The notes beneath the pieces are model-generated. The model saw only the letters and a program-made list of their open reading frames with translations. It was not told where the DNA came from and made no database searches. DNA of 64,000 nucleotides from Enterovibrio norvegicus FF-33 (GTDB lineage Bacteria > Pseudomonadota > Gammaproteobacteria > Enterobacterales > Vibrionaceae). The stretch's first letter is position 1, and each line of letters starts with the position of its first letter. Below, piece by piece: positions 43,544-53,662 of the stretch. The stretch covers positions 468,308-532,307 of the forward strand of contig NZ_AJYD02000013.1 of the NCBI RefSeq assembly GCF_000286835.2, in the 5' to 3' direction. The position numbers and the translations under genes are program-made.

Positions 43544-43867
43544 ATGTTTGAGCTTTGGTTGGATGTGGCATTAGGTGCGTTGTGGGGCTTGTGGCTCGTC
43601 ATGTACCTTGATAGGTTTTACAACAAGCAAGTGGCCGCTATTTATCTTTGCGTGTTTGTTTTTGTGCAAAAGAGCTTCAAAGCGAATCGTGCACTGGCCT
43701 CTTTTATTAACCTTTTACTGCTTTGCCTTTTCCTCATGATTGCGTCTGCGCTGATTGGCGGAGTGGTGCAGCACTGGGGATTGTTCGTTTTGGGTTGGTG
43801 TTTGGGGGGCGGCGTTTACTCTGTTTGTTTTTCTTTGCCTAAGCCGGAAGTCCGCCGCAGAGCTTGA
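43544..43867 (+). CDS. Small membrane protein of unknown function
   Basis: This 107-residue protein has about three membrane helices (LWLDVALGALWGLWLVMYL, FINLLLLCLFLMIASALI and GLFVLGWCLGGGVYSVCF) and a basic tail. No family recognised. ATG 43544 follows GGGAGG at 4 nt; the in-frame GTG four codons earlier overlaps that site and is less likely. Confidence 0.6.
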   Translation: MFELWLDVALGALWGLWLVMYLDRFYNKQVAAIYLCVFVFVQKSFKANRALASFINLLLLCLFLMIASALIGGVVQHWGLFVLGWCLGGGVYSVCFSLPKPEVRRRA

Positions 43868-44020
43868 TGCAGCGAAGTCATTTCTCAATTTTCATCCCTC
43901 TGGGTACATAAGTCGTCCAAATGGCAATGAAAGTTGGCAATTTATGGCTTTTCACCTTGACCGAGACTAGCTTTTGCACGATAACGCAAGTAGATGATAT
44001 TACCTTGATATAGCGCTGAT

Positions 44021-44866
44021 ATGGATACTGATTTACTACGCACCTTTTTGGAAGTCAATAAGACCCGTCATTTTGGTAAAGCCGCGACAAACTTGTATTT
44101 GACGCAGTCTGCGGTGAGTTTTCGCATCCGTCAGCTTGAAATCAAACTCGGCACCCCCGTTTTTACCCGTAAACGTGGTGACTTGCGTTTAACTGCCGCT
44201 GGTGAGCGTTTTGTGCCGTATGCGGAGAATATCCTCCAAACATGGGGGCGTGCCCGCCAAGACGTGGCATTAACTGATTCATATCAGCAACAATTGACCG
44301 TAGGGGCAACGTCGCTGATCTGGGAGTTGGAAAGCAGCAGTGATTGGCTTGAGCATGTGCAAACGGTGCAACCTGAGTGGGCACTGCGGACTGAATCGTT
44401 AAACCGCCAGCAAATTTCTAATGCCTTGTTGGAAAAGCTGGTGGATGTGGTGCTGACCAGTGAGCCGCCAAAATTGGCTGATCTGCAACAATTCCGCTTG
44501 ACCAGTTTTGAGTTAGTGTTGGTGTCGAGCGAACCGGATCAGGACATGGAAAGCATCGCGGAATTACCGCTGGTGTATTTAGATTGGGGAACACGTTTTG
44601 GTGTTGAACACAGCCGTATTCCTTCGCTACAGCGCACTCCTGTTCTGCATAGCCATGGTTGTCAGCCTGCACTGAAGTTTCTGCTCAGTCGTGGAGGGGT
44701 GGGTTTTCTTCCTTTGTCTGTGGCTCAATATTGGATTGAAGCGGGTGAATTACATTTGGTGAAAGACAGCCCCTCAACGGCGAGCGAGCTATTTATGGTG
44801 TGGTTGTCGAGCAATGACAAGAATGCCGATATCGAAGAGCTTGTCACGGCTTTATCTGCGAGTTGA
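44021..44866 (+). CDS. hdfR: LysR-family regulator HdfR
   Basis: HdfR represses flhDC in E. coli and affects other genes. The 281-residue protein has the LysR helix-turn-helix FLEVNKTRHFGKAATNLYLTQ-type N-terminus and QSAVSFRIRQLE, close to remembered E. coli HdfR (MDTELLKTFLEVSRTRHFG). The effector domain contains YLDWGTRFGVEH. The neighbour maoP of enteric genomes is not here, so the name rests on the N-terminal similarity. Confidence 0.83.
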   Translation: MDTDLLRTFLEVNKTRHFGKAATNLYLTQSAVSFRIRQLEIKLGTPVFTRKRGDLRLTAAGERFVPYAENILQTWGRARQDVALTDSYQQQLTVGATSLIWELESSSDWLEHVQTVQPEWALRTESLNRQQISNALLEKLVDVVLTSEPPKLADLQQFRLTSFELVLVSSEPDQDMESIAELPLVYLDWGTRFGVEHSRIPSLQRTPVLHSHGCQPALKFLLSRGGVGFLPLSVAQYWIEAGELHLVKDSPSTASELFMVWLSSNDKNADIEELVTALSAS

Positions 44867-45246
44867 TCCGCACTCATTTTCAAACCTTGCGTATGTTAAA
44901 TAAAGTCATATAGATATGTACGCAAGGCTTTCCCGATTTTCCTCAAACACTTCCTTTCTGGCGATTGCCTCATCTACTTTTTGTCTTTATAACTGGGCGA
45001 TTTGATGTTCTTTAATCTTTCTACTGGCTGTGCTAATAACGAGCTATTTGTGGTCGTTCTTCCATCTACGCCAGGTTTATTTTCATGTTTTTTTGACACT
45101 TCCGGCGGCTATTTGACGCGTGTTATTAATAGTGAAATTAAGTGTTGCGAAAGACGAATTTGAGGTGGAGTTTTAGTGAGTTAAATCACATAATGCAGCG
45201 GATTTTGATACCTCGGCACACGAAAAACTTCAGGTTTAAACGACAT
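44867..45246. other. 380-bp region upstream of the chemoreceptor gene
   Basis: It is AT-rich and should contain the promoter. The ORF of the chemoreceptor could extend back to 45142 or 45193, but those N-termini are basic and unlike chemoreceptor starts. I see no RNA or other gene. Confidence 0.45.
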
Positions 45247-46872
45247 ATGTCACTTAACAATATTTCTATTCGATACCAAATTCTGATCCCCATTTGTATT
45301 CTGGTTCTCAGCGTTTTCTCGGTTCTCATTTTCGCCAAAAGCGAAATGGAATCTTCCATGCACATGACCAGCAATACGGCGCGTCAAGCGGCAGCAGACA
45401 AAGATGATGTATCCAGACTTGCAGACATTGCCTGGGGCATGCGTGTAGAAGCGATCTATGGCATCTACGATCAAGCAAGAACGAAGGAAATGGCGAACAA
45501 TGTTTCGCGACTAGGTCAAGACGCGCTCGATATTACTCGTAACATGGCGCAAACTGCGCAATTACGTGAATTGGCGCAGCAAGTCGAAAAAAGCATTGGC
45601 GATTATGTTCGCTATACCAGTGCCACTGCGGCACCGACGATTGGGGCATTTTTCGAGAACAGTGTCGATAACTCACGTTATAACGCCATGGTGAACGAAT
45701 ACCGTTACATGGGCAGCGACATGATGAACGCGATTGCTGAACTCTCCGCTTTCATTAATCCGTTAGTCGAACGCGACTTACAGTTGGCTGATCAAAATAC
45801 GGAGCAGGCGATCATGACGACGGGCGGTATGCTCGCGGCGTCAATACTGATTGCGATGATGATCGGTTGGTGGTTATCAGGTGTGATTGTTAGACCACTT
45901 GCTGTTTTGCAAGATGTGATGCGTAGATTGGCCGCGGGGGATTTGAACGCAAGAGCCAATGATGAAGGTTCAAATGAGCTCGCACGTCTTGGCCAAGATT
46001 CCAATAAAACCATTGATCAACTACGTCATACCGTGACAACCCTTTTTAGCATCAGCGATCAAGTCGCAGCAGCATCAACACAGTTGGCGACAGTCATGAC
46101 GCAATCAACGGCGAATGCACAGCTAGAGCAAGGCGAAATTGAACAAGTTGCCTCAGCAGTGACAGAACTTTCGAGTACGGCTGACAATGTGTCTGACAAT
46201 GCCGTGAATGCTGATCATGCGGCGCGTCAAACGGATGAGTTAGCGTCACGAGGTTTGGCGATCTTCGAACAAAGCGCGCAAGCTGCGGTGCAAATGGCTG
46301 AATCGATAGAAAATACGGCGACCATGGTGTCTACTTTGCGTGAGCAATCAAACCGTATCAGCCTTGTTGTTGAAGTGATCCGTGGTATTTCAGAGCAAAC
46401 TAACTTGCTGGCACTGAACGCGGCAATTGAAGCGGCGCGTGCTGGTCATACAGGGCGCGGTTTTGCGGTGGTTGCAGATGAAGTGCGTATGCTTGCGGCG
46501 CGAACGGAAGAGTCGACGAAAGAAATCCAAAAAATCATTGAAGGGTTACAAGGTCAGGCTTCTAAAGCAGGCGATAGCATGGGCATGTGTATGGATGTAC
46601 TCGGACGCACCCAGGAACTGAGCCTACAAGCGAATGATGCATTGAATGGCATTACGCAGTCGGTAGCGCAGATCACGGATATGAACACTTTGGTCGCGAC
46701 AGCGGCAGAGCAACAGTCAGCCGTGACGCAGGACATCAACCGTAATATCACTAACGTGTCGACCCTTATTACGCAGAATGTTACTGGTATCAGTCAAAGT
46801 GCGCAGGCGAGCCATGAGCTGTCTCAATTGGCTGAAAACCAAAAACAAGAACTGGCATTCTTCCGTCTGTAA
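45247..46872 (+). CDS. Methyl-accepting chemotaxis protein
   Basis: This 541-residue chemoreceptor has an N-terminal helix ([20 protein letters not shown]), a helical periplasmic sensor of about 160 residues, a second helix ([21 protein letters not shown]), a HAMP domain and a signalling domain. The hairpin tip reads [20 protein letters not shown], invariant in the family. The ligand is unknown. ATG 45247 gives the usual short cytoplasmic N-terminus; longer starts exist. A terminator overlaps the end of the convergent LysR gene. Confidence 0.92.
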   Translation: MSLNNISIRYQILIPICILVLSVFSVLIFAKSEMESSMHMTSNTARQAAADKDDVSRLADIAWGMRVEAIYGIYDQARTKEMANNVSRLGQDALDITRNMAQTAQLRELAQQVEKSIGDYVRYTSATAAPTIGAFFENSVDNSRYNAMVNEYRYMGSDMMNAIAELSAFINPLVERDLQLADQNTEQAIMTTGGMLAASILIAMMIGWWLSGVIVRPLAVLQDVMRRLAAGDLNARANDEGSNELARLGQDSNKTIDQLRHTVTTLFSISDQVAAASTQLATVMTQSTANAQLEQGEIEQVASAVTELSSTADNVSDNAVNADHAARQTDELASRGLAIFEQSAQAAVQMAESIENTATMVSTLREQSNRISLVVEVIRGISEQTNLLALNAAIEAARAGHTGRGFAVVADEVRMLAARTEESTKEIQKIIEGLQGQASKAGDSMGMCMDVLGRTQELSLQANDALNGITQSVAQITDMNTLVATAAEQQSAVTQDINRNITNVSTLITQNVTGISQSAQASHELSQLAENQKQELAFFRL

Positions 46873-46908
46873 CGACGCAATGACTCGCGAGTAAAGTGCT
46901 CAAGAATA

Positions 46909-46933
46909 GCCGTCCTACAAGGGCGGCTTTTTT
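46909..46933 (+). terminator. Terminator of the chemoreceptor gene
   Basis: GCCGTCC-TACAA-GGGCGGC with one G-T pair, followed by TTTTTT. Confidence 0.85.
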
Positions 46934-47813
46934 ATGCAACGGCTTTTTTGATGAGTTCAATCACCGTCTGGTAACGCTGAGGTAAATTCCGGTAACGCTT
47001 TTGGGCTAGATAAACGGGCTGATAAACAGGATGAGTTAAAGGAAGGCAAGAAAGTTTGCTGCTCTCAGTAAAGCTGTCAATCACACCTTCCGGCAATACG
47101 GTAAAACCTAGTCCTTGTGATACTGGCAATAATATCTGTGCCAGTTGATTCACGTAGCCTCGGTCACGAAATCCGTCTAGCCCGCGATAGTGCTTGGGGT
47201 AGTTTTTGGAAAGTACCAGATCGGCATAATGGCTCGCATCGGGATGCTGAATATAGCCGAGTCGGCAAAGGGCGTCGTAATCTTGCGCGTCGACTTTGCT
47301 TTGTGATGGTACGACCAAACATAGCGATTCTTTACCTACCAGTGTTTCTTCAATCGAGGGGTGGGCGATGGGTTGTGTGCTGATGCCAATATCGATCGAA
47401 TTATCCATGAGCAATGCGTGAATGCGGGAGGCAGGTGCGGCTTCGAGATGAACGGATAATTCAGGGTGCTGCTGCTGATGGGCGAGTAAAAGCGGGTAGA
47501 GTTTCATCGCCATTGCACCAGAGCAAGCAATGCGAATGGGCCCTTGATTGGGGCTGTCTTCTTTTAGCTGGGCAAGAAATGTCTCTTTGAGCTGCTTTTG
47601 TGACGCAATATACTCCGTGAGCATTATCCCCGCTTGGCTTAGTTCAAACTGTTTTCCTTCGCGATAGATCAGCGTTTCCCCGAGCGCATCTTCCAGCTTT
47701 TTAATGTGCTGACTGACGCCGGGCTGAGTCATAAACAGGCATTCGGCTGTTTTGGTAAAGCTCTGGGTTTTGACCAGCGTTTCAAATGTGGTTAGCCATT
47801 TTGGGTTCAGCAT
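46932..47813 (-). CDS. LysR-family transcriptional regulator
   Basis: This 293-residue regulator has a LysR helix-turn-helix (SFTKTAECLFMTQPGVSQHIKK-type) and an effector-binding domain starting at IRIACSGAMAMKLYPLLL. It is divergent from a dicarboxylate/amino-acid symporter gene, the normal arrangement for a LysR protein controlling its neighbour. The effector is unknown. A dyad at 47831-47852 near its start is a candidate operator. Confidence 0.9.
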   Translation of the reverse strand: MLNPKWLTTFETLVKTQSFTKTAECLFMTQPGVSQHIKKLEDALGETLIYREGKQFELSQAGIMLTEYIASQKQLKETFLAQLKEDSPNQGPIRIACSGAMAMKLYPLLLAHQQQHPELSVHLEAAPASRIHALLMDNSIDIGISTQPIAHPSIEETLVGKESLCLVVPSQSKVDAQDYDALCRLGYIQHPDASHYADLVLSKNYPKHYRGLDGFRDRGYVNQLAQILLPVSQGLGFTVLPEGVIDSFTESSKLSCLPLTHPVYQPVYLAQKRYRNLPQRYQTVIELIKKAVA

Positions 47814-48184
47814 GATTGTTCATAAATTATGATTATTAAAATGATGATAATCGATAATATCCTCTCGTCAAACTGTCGCGAGATAATCGTCTCAGGTGAC
47901 TTTTTGTTAACAATTTTTTGGGGAGAAACTCAAGAAATTACGCCTTATATACCGATTTCATCATTCCCTCCCAAATTGTACTGAACAATAAACAAACGAA
48001 TAAATAGCCGCCTTGTTATTTTTCTGTGGTTGCAACGTTGCCGCGCGCATTTAAATGTGTGATCTGTCGCATGTTTGATGATTTGTCCCGTATTAGGGAC
48101 GTATCTCAAATTGCAGATCCGCTGTTAATCTCTTTGCGCTTTGTATGTGACAAGCACGTAAATCAAGAAATGGAGTATTCAACG
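47814..48184. other. 371-bp divergent control region of lysR and the symporter gene
   Basis: It holds the operator candidate at 47831-47852. The symporter ORF extends in frame back to 48026, but the upstream part lacks transporter-like sequence. No further gene is seen. Confidence 0.5.
47831..47852. promoter_or_regulatory. Candidate LysR operator
   Basis: GATTAT (47831-47836) and ATAATC (47847-47852) form an interrupted palindrome within AT-rich sequence, including a T-N11-A arrangement. It lies 18 bp from the LysR start, where autoregulatory sites are usual. Confidence 0.45.
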
Positions 48185-49492
48185 ATGAATGCAGAAAAAA
48201 ACAAGATGTCCCTGACCACGCGCGTTTTGGTGGGTATGGTCATGGGTATTGCGACCGGATTTGCGATTCGCTTTCTTTTTGCTGACGAAGGATTCGTTAA
48301 TGAGTATATCGTTAACGGTCTTTTTGATGTCGGCGGACAAATATTTGTAGCCAGCCTGAAGATGCTGGTTGTGCCTTTGGTGTTCGTCTCGCTGGTATGT
48401 GGCACGAGTGCGCTGAAAGACATTGCGACCTTGGGACGTTTGGGCGGTAAAACGCTGATGTTCTATCTAGGTACCACTGCGCTCGCTATTACGCTGGCAA
48501 TGAGCCTTGCTTTGCTGTTTGGCCCAGGAAAGGGCGCAGACTTAACCGCAGCTTCTAGCTTTGCGGCGACGGAAGCACCAACTTTGGGTCAAGTGATTGT
48601 GGGCATGTTCCCAACCAACCCAATCAGTTCGATGGCTGAAGGCAATACGCTGCAAATCATCATTTTCGCTGTGTTGTTTGGTATTGCGATCAGTGCTTCT
48701 GGTGCGCCGGGTGAGCGTGTTGCGTCATTTTTCCGTGATATGAATGAAGTGATCCTTAAGCTGGTTGCGCTTTTGATGAACCTTGCACCTTATGGTGTGT
48801 TCTGTTTGATGGCGAAGCTGTTTACCACGTTAGGGTTGTCAGCCATCATGAGTTTGGCTGAGTACTTCTTGGTGTTGTCGGGCGCACTGATCCTGCATGC
48901 CTTGGTGACTTACACCACGCTACTGAAAGTATTTTCGGGGCTTAGTCCAATCATCTTCCTCAAGAAGATGGAAGACGCGATTATGTTTGCGTTCTCAACG
49001 GCATCTTCTAATGCCACCATTCCTGTGTCGATGGAAACCGCGACGCGCCGTATGGGCGCAGACAACAAAATAGCATCATTCACGATCCCGCTGGGTGCGA
49101 CCATTAACATGGATGGCACGGCGATGATGCAGGGTGTGGCAACGGTCTTTATCGCGCAGGCGTTTAACGTTGATTTGACGATGATGGATTACTTGACAGT
49201 GATCTTGACGGCGACGTTGGCATCGATTGGTACGGCAGGCGTACCGGGTGTAGGCCTAGTCATGTTGGCGATGGTATTGAATCAGGTGGGTCTGCCACTA
49301 GAAGGTATTGCATTGATCATGGGTGTTGACCGTCTGCTGGATATGATCCGCACTGCGGTAAATATTACCGGTGACTGTGCGGTGACATGTATTGTGGCGA
49401 AAAGTGAAGATTCCTTGGATCTGGCTCGTTACAACGACATGAAAGCGGGTGAAGAAGACGAGAAAATTGTTTTTAAGCCTTCAATACAGTAA
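48185..49492 (+). CDS. Dicarboxylate/amino-acid:cation symporter (DAACS family)
   Basis: This 435-residue secondary transporter has the GltPh-type fold, with the HP1 serine-rich ASSNATIPVS and the TM7 motif TINMDGTA that bind cation and substrate. It would import glutamate, aspartate or C4-dicarboxylates with Na+ or H+. ATG 48185 follows GGAG at 9 nt; starts at 48170 or 48206 are possible. Expression is probably controlled by the divergent LysR protein. Confidence 0.9.
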   Translation: MNAEKNKMSLTTRVLVGMVMGIATGFAIRFLFADEGFVNEYIVNGLFDVGGQIFVASLKMLVVPLVFVSLVCGTSALKDIATLGRLGGKTLMFYLGTTALAITLAMSLALLFGPGKGADLTAASSFAATEAPTLGQVIVGMFPTNPISSMAEGNTLQIIIFAVLFGIAISASGAPGERVASFFRDMNEVILKLVALLMNLAPYGVFCLMAKLFTTLGLSAIMSLAEYFLVLSGALILHALVTYTTLLKVFSGLSPIIFLKKMEDAIMFAFSTASSNATIPVSMETATRRMGADNKIASFTIPLGATINMDGTAMMQGVATVFIAQAFNVDLTMMDYLTVILTATLASIGTAGVPGVGLVMLAMVLNQVGLPLEGIALIMGVDRLLDMIRTAVNITGDCAVTCIVAKSEDSLDLARYNDMKAGEEDEKIVFKPSIQ

Positions 49493-49510
49493 GCCTACTT
49501 AAATAAGATC

Positions 49511-49537
49511 AACGCCAGCGAAACCTGGCGTTTTTTT
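49511..49537 (+). terminator. Terminator of the DAACS symporter gene
   Basis: AACGCCAG-CGAAAC-CTGGCGTT followed by TTTTT. Confidence 0.92.
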
Positions 49538-49785
49538 ATTCTGGAAGGCTTATTTATCTTTGCTGCAATCTAACTGATTATTTTCATTACAAATATTTCC
49601 GCATGGTATTCGTGCGGTGAATGTTTTTTACGGCTGTCATTTGCTTGGTGATTTGTATTGGAGAATTCGATTGAAACGACGATTTATTTTCGTTTTACCG
49701 AACAATCACTAACAACGATAGTTAGCCATTAATTTAATCTGTTGCTGGTTTTTTGTACCAGCCAAAAGAAAATGGAGTTGTCGTT

Positions 49786-51420
49786 GTGAGTGATAAAAGC
49801 CACGATGAATTGATGTCGCCGGATGGTGCTGTGGCACCTATCGATACGGATTATCAGGTAGGTCAGGATAATATCGCATTGAATATCGGCCCGTTTGGCT
49901 TGGATATTCATAACCGCGTGTTCGTGATTTCCGGTTCTATGGTGGCATTGTTTGTTGTCATCACCCTTCTGTTTCGACAGTCAGTCGGTCCACTTTTTAG
50001 TGAAATGCGAAACACACTAACCGCTCAACTGGATTGGTTCTTCATTGGTGCAGGTAACGTATTCGTTATTCTGTGTCTTCTCCTTGTTGTCAGTCCGCTT
50101 GGCAAAGTGCGTCTTGGCGGTACGGAAGCAAAACCTGATTACACCTATGTGGGTTGGTTCTCGATGCTGTTTGCAGCAGGCATGGGTATCGGCTTGATGT
50201 TCTATGGTGTGTCTGAGCCACTATCTCATTACGCGGCGTCAATGGGTGGGGTTGTTGAAGGCGCCAATGGTTTGCGTACTGACTGGTCACCGTTAGGTGG
50301 CGCAATGGGTAACGCAGACGCGGCGAAAGATCTGGGTATGGCAGCGACGATTTACCACTGGGGTCTACACCCATGGGCGATCTACGCACTGCTTGCTTTG
50401 TCTCTTGCACTGTTCTCATTCAACAAAGGTTTGCCACTGACCATGCGTTCAGTGTTTTACCCAATCTTTGGTGAGCGCATTTGGGGTTGGCCTGGCCACA
50501 TCATCGATATCACTGCGGTGGTTGCGACCTTGTTTGGTTTGGCAACGTCGTTAGGCTTTGGTGCTTCGCAAGCGGCAGCGGGCTTGAACTACCTGTTTGG
50601 TATTCCAGACGGCACGCCAACGCAAATTGCGTTGATCATCGGTATTACCGGTCTTGCGTTGAGTTCAGTGGTTGCAGGTTTGGATGCGGGCGTGAAACGT
50701 CTGTCTGAATTCAACATGCTGATGGCCACGTTACTGATGGTATTCGTGATTGCGGTCGGCCCAACGTTGTCGATCTTTAGCAACCTGGTTTCAAACATGG
50801 GTGCTTATTTCGAGAATCTGCCTGCACTGTCGATGCCATTTGGTCGTGAAGACGCCAACTATTCTCAGGGTTGGACTGCCTTCTACTGGGCGTGGTGGAT
50901 GTCTTGGTCACCATTCGTGGGTATGTTTATCGCGCGTGTATCGCGTGGTCGTACCGTACGTGAGTTCATCATTTGTGTGTTGTTGATTCCAACCTCTGTT
51001 TGTGTGATGTGGATGACCGCATTTGGCACGACAGCGATTGAACAGCTTCAAGGTGGCTACACTGCCGTTGTTGATGCTGAGTTGCCTTTGCAATTGTTCA
51101 GCATGCTAGATGGCTTGCCGCTGTCTAGTATTACTTCTTTGCTTGGTATCATTCTGGTTGTGGTGTTCTTTGTCACTTCGTCAGATTCTGGTTCACTGGT
51201 TATCGACACCATCTCTGCAGGCGGTAAAGTGGATTCACCAGTACCACAGCGTATTTTCTGGTGTTCATTTGTGGGCCTAGTTGCGATTTCACTGTTGCTG
51301 GGCGGCGGTCTGTCCGCGCTACAAGCCATGGTGGTCTCGACCGGTCTACCGTTTGGTATTGTACTGTTGCTCTGTGCCTTCTCTTTGGTGAAGGGACTCA
51401 TGTCAGAACCACGTTCGTAA
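49786..51420 (+). CDS. BCCT-family osmolyte transporter, copy 1
   Basis: This 544-residue betaine/choline/carnitine transporter has 12 membrane helices. AAGMGIGLMFYGVSEPL carries the glycine stretch, and the BCCT signature with its aromatic box is in FYWAWWMSWSPFVGMFIARV followed by SRGRTVREF. It imports a trimethylammonium osmolyte with Na+ or H+. Translation begins at GTG 49786 with GGAG at 8 nt. The second copy starts 0.5 kb downstream with nearly the same N-terminus (MSDKSH-ELM-PDG). A strong terminator separates them, so they are regulated independently. Confidence 0.92.
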   Translation: MSDKSHDELMSPDGAVAPIDTDYQVGQDNIALNIGPFGLDIHNRVFVISGSMVALFVVITLLFRQSVGPLFSEMRNTLTAQLDWFFIGAGNVFVILCLLLVVSPLGKVRLGGTEAKPDYTYVGWFSMLFAAGMGIGLMFYGVSEPLSHYAASMGGVVEGANGLRTDWSPLGGAMGNADAAKDLGMAATIYHWGLHPWAIYALLALSLALFSFNKGLPLTMRSVFYPIFGERIWGWPGHIIDITAVVATLFGLATSLGFGASQAAAGLNYLFGIPDGTPTQIALIIGITGLALSSVVAGLDAGVKRLSEFNMLMATLLMVFVIAVGPTLSIFSNLVSNMGAYFENLPALSMPFGREDANYSQGWTAFYWAWWMSWSPFVGMFIARVSRGRTVREFIICVLLIPTSVCVMWMTAFGTTAIEQLQGGYTAVVDAELPLQLFSMLDGLPLSSITSLLGIILVVVFFVTSSDSGSLVIDTISAGGKVDSPVPQRIFWCSFVGLVAISLLLGGGLSALQAMVVSTGLPFGIVLLLCAFSLVKGLMSEPRS

Positions 51421-51427
51421 CACCTCT

Positions 51428-51457
51428 AAAATCCGGGCGGAAACGCCCGGATTTTTT
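51428..51457 (+). terminator. Terminator of BCCT copy 1
   Basis: ATCCGGGCG-GAAA-CGCCCGGAT with a GNRA loop and a T run. Confidence 0.93.
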
Positions 51458-51474
51458 GTATCTCGCACTGAGTC

Positions 51475-51542
51475 ACCTCAAGATCCTTGTTTCGCAACAT
51501 GTCACACGCTATCGAGGCCGAGTAGAACAAGCATGTTGAGGT
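51475..51542. repeat. 17-bp inverted repeat in the BCCT gap
   Basis: ACCTCAAGATCCTTGTT (51475-51491) and AACAAGCATGTTGAGGT (51526-51542) are complementary at 15 of 17 positions with a 34-nt loop. It may be a structured RNA or the ends of a very small insertion. Confidence 0.5.
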
Positions 51543-51929
51543 CATTTCATTGGCAACACCTGATCATTTTCAATATGACACATTGGCTGATTTAAGATCG
51601 TCAGAGACGCATTTACATAACTTGCTTGGCAGGCGAAAAGATAAAACTATTGTTCGAACTAGATGTATCAAATGCTTAGGGTTCAATGGTTATATTCGTC
51701 TGTGAACTGCCTGATAGTTGCTACACATGGCTAGAAATGAAGCAGAAAGCGGCAATTGCTTCGACGCAGATCTTACTATTGAAGCATTGAACACTAAGGA
51801 TATGTTACAGTGCTCGGTCTGCCAGTGAGCGTTCAATATGTATGATGTCGACAGATGTTGTAATTGGCTCTTCTTCCCGCATATTCAACGCCATTGACAT
51901 CACTCGCTAAACGGACAAAGGAGTTTACT

Positions 51930-53564
51930 GTGAGCGATAAAAGTCATGAAGAGTTAATGAAACCTGATGGTGACGTTAACCCCATCGATACCGACTATCA
52001 GGTGGGTCAAGACAACATAGCACTTAAAATTGGCCCACTCGGGCTAGACATCCACAACCGCGTATTCCTTATCTCAGGGCTTTTCATCGCGTTGTTTGTC
52101 TTTGTTACCCTTGCCTTTCAAAAAGAAGTCGCGCCAGTTTTTGGCGATATCCGCGGCTGGCTAACCTCAAACCTTGACTGGTTCTTCATTACAGCGGGTG
52201 ACATTTTTGTCATTGTCTGCTTGTTTTTGATTGTCAGCCCTTTGGGTAAGGTTCGCCTTGGTGGTACTGAAGCGACGCCGGATTATACCTATCCAGGTTG
52301 GTTCTCCATGCTGTTTGCAGCAGGTATGGGCATCGGTTTGATGTTCTATGGTGTGTCGGAGCCGCTTTCTCACTATGCGTCATCGTTTGGTGGCATATCG
52401 GTTGAAGATGGCGTGAGGACGGACTGGGCGCCGCTAGGTGGTGCTGCGGGTGACGCAAGTGCAGCAGCAGATTTGGCCATGGCTGCCACTATCTATCACT
52501 GGGGTCTTCACCCTTGGGCGATTTACGCCATTCTGGCATTAGGTTTAGCACTGTTCTCCTTTAATAAGGGCTTACCACTCACCATGCGTTCTGTGTTTTA
52601 CCCACTTTTCGGTGAGCGTGTTTGGGGTTGGACGGGTCATATCATTGATATATTGGCCGTGGTTGCAACGCTGTTCGGTTTGGCTACGTCCCTTGGTTTT
52701 GGTGCGTCTCAGGCTGCGGCGGGGTTGAATTTCCTATTCGGTATTCCATTGGGGACAACCACAGAAATCCTTCTGGTGGTATTTATCACGGGACTCGCAC
52801 TGGTGTCGGTTGCCGCTGGGCTTGATGCGGGCGTGAAGCGTTTGTCGGAAATCAACATGATGTTGGCCATCGCGTTGTTGTCTTTTGTGATTTTGATGGG
52901 CCCAACGATCGGTATTCTTAGTGGTTTCTTCGGTAACCTGGTGGCCTATATTGAATATCTCCCTGCGCTTTCTATGCCGTTTGGTCGAGAAGATGCCAAC
53001 TTCTCGCAAGGTTGGACTGCATTCTATTGGGCGTGGTGGATTTCCTGGTCGCCATTTGTCGGTATGTTCATTGCGCGTGTATCGCGTGGCCGTACCGTGC
53101 GTGAATTCATCGTTTGTGTTTTGCTGATCCCATCTACCGCTTGTGTACTTTGGATGACAGCATTTGGTGGCACGGCGATCAGCCAAGTGGTCAACGATGG
53201 CTACATGGCAGTAACGGAATCGGCGTTGCCATTGCAATTGTTCACTATGCTTGATGCGTTGCCACTGGCACAGGTCACTTCTTTCATCGGTATTATTCTG
53301 GTGGTGGTGTTCTTTGTGACGTCTTCGGATTCCGGTTCGCTGGTGATTGATACTATTTCAGCAGGCGGTAAAGTGGATGCTCCTATGCCACAGCGCGTGT
53401 TCTGGTGTACGTTTGAAGGTCTGGTCGCGATTGTGCTTCTGCTCGGGGGCGGTTTGGTTGCCTTGCAGGCCATGGCGGTGTCAACGGGCTTTCCGTTCAC
53501 CATTGTTTTATTGGTTGCCTGTGTTTCAACGATAAAGGGCTTGATGTCTGAGCCCCGAGGTTAG
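51930..53564 (+). CDS. BCCT-family osmolyte transporter, copy 2
   Basis: This 544-residue paralogue of the preceding gene keeps the same signature (FYWAWWISWSPFVGMFIARV, SRGRTVREF) and the same length. Most differences are conservative or third-base, so the duplication is old. GTG 51930 with GGAG at 6 nt is the start; the ORF upstream to 51864 lacks family similarity. It is followed after 98 bp by a CBS/DUF294 gene, which may regulate transport. Confidence 0.92.
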   Translation: MSDKSHEELMKPDGDVNPIDTDYQVGQDNIALKIGPLGLDIHNRVFLISGLFIALFVFVTLAFQKEVAPVFGDIRGWLTSNLDWFFITAGDIFVIVCLFLIVSPLGKVRLGGTEATPDYTYPGWFSMLFAAGMGIGLMFYGVSEPLSHYASSFGGISVEDGVRTDWAPLGGAAGDASAAADLAMAATIYHWGLHPWAIYAILALGLALFSFNKGLPLTMRSVFYPLFGERVWGWTGHIIDILAVVATLFGLATSLGFGASQAAAGLNFLFGIPLGTTTEILLVVFITGLALVSVAAGLDAGVKRLSEINMMLAIALLSFVILMGPTIGILSGFFGNLVAYIEYLPALSMPFGREDANFSQGWTAFYWAWWISWSPFVGMFIARVSRGRTVREFIVCVLLIPSTACVLWMTAFGGTAISQVVNDGYMAVTESALPLQLFTMLDALPLAQVTSFIGIILVVVFFVTSSDSGSLVIDTISAGGKVDAPMPQRVFWCTFEGLVAIVLLLGGGLVALQAMAVSTGFPFTIVLLVACVSTIKGLMSEPRG

Positions 53565-53584
53565 TCACACTGGTGAGTGTAAGC

Positions 53585-53616
53585 AACGGGGCAGGCGATG
53601 AGTCTGCCCCGTTTCG
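53585..53616 (+). terminator. Probable terminator of BCCT copy 2
   Basis: AACGGGGCAG-GCGATGAGT-CTGCCCCGTT is a perfect 10-bp stem followed by TCGTC. The T run is poor, so some read-through to the next gene is likely. Confidence 0.6.
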
Positions 53617-53662
53617 TCTGGCTAAATGGGAACCGAATTCGGCCCCAAGAGATTGAGAATTA

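Larger units (their letters stand above)
51421..51929. other. 509-bp gap between the two BCCT genes
   Basis: It begins with the terminator of copy 1 and an inverted repeat (51475-51542). The remaining ~390 bp are AT-rich, with no gene seen, and presumably contain the promoter of copy 2. Confidence 0.5.
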
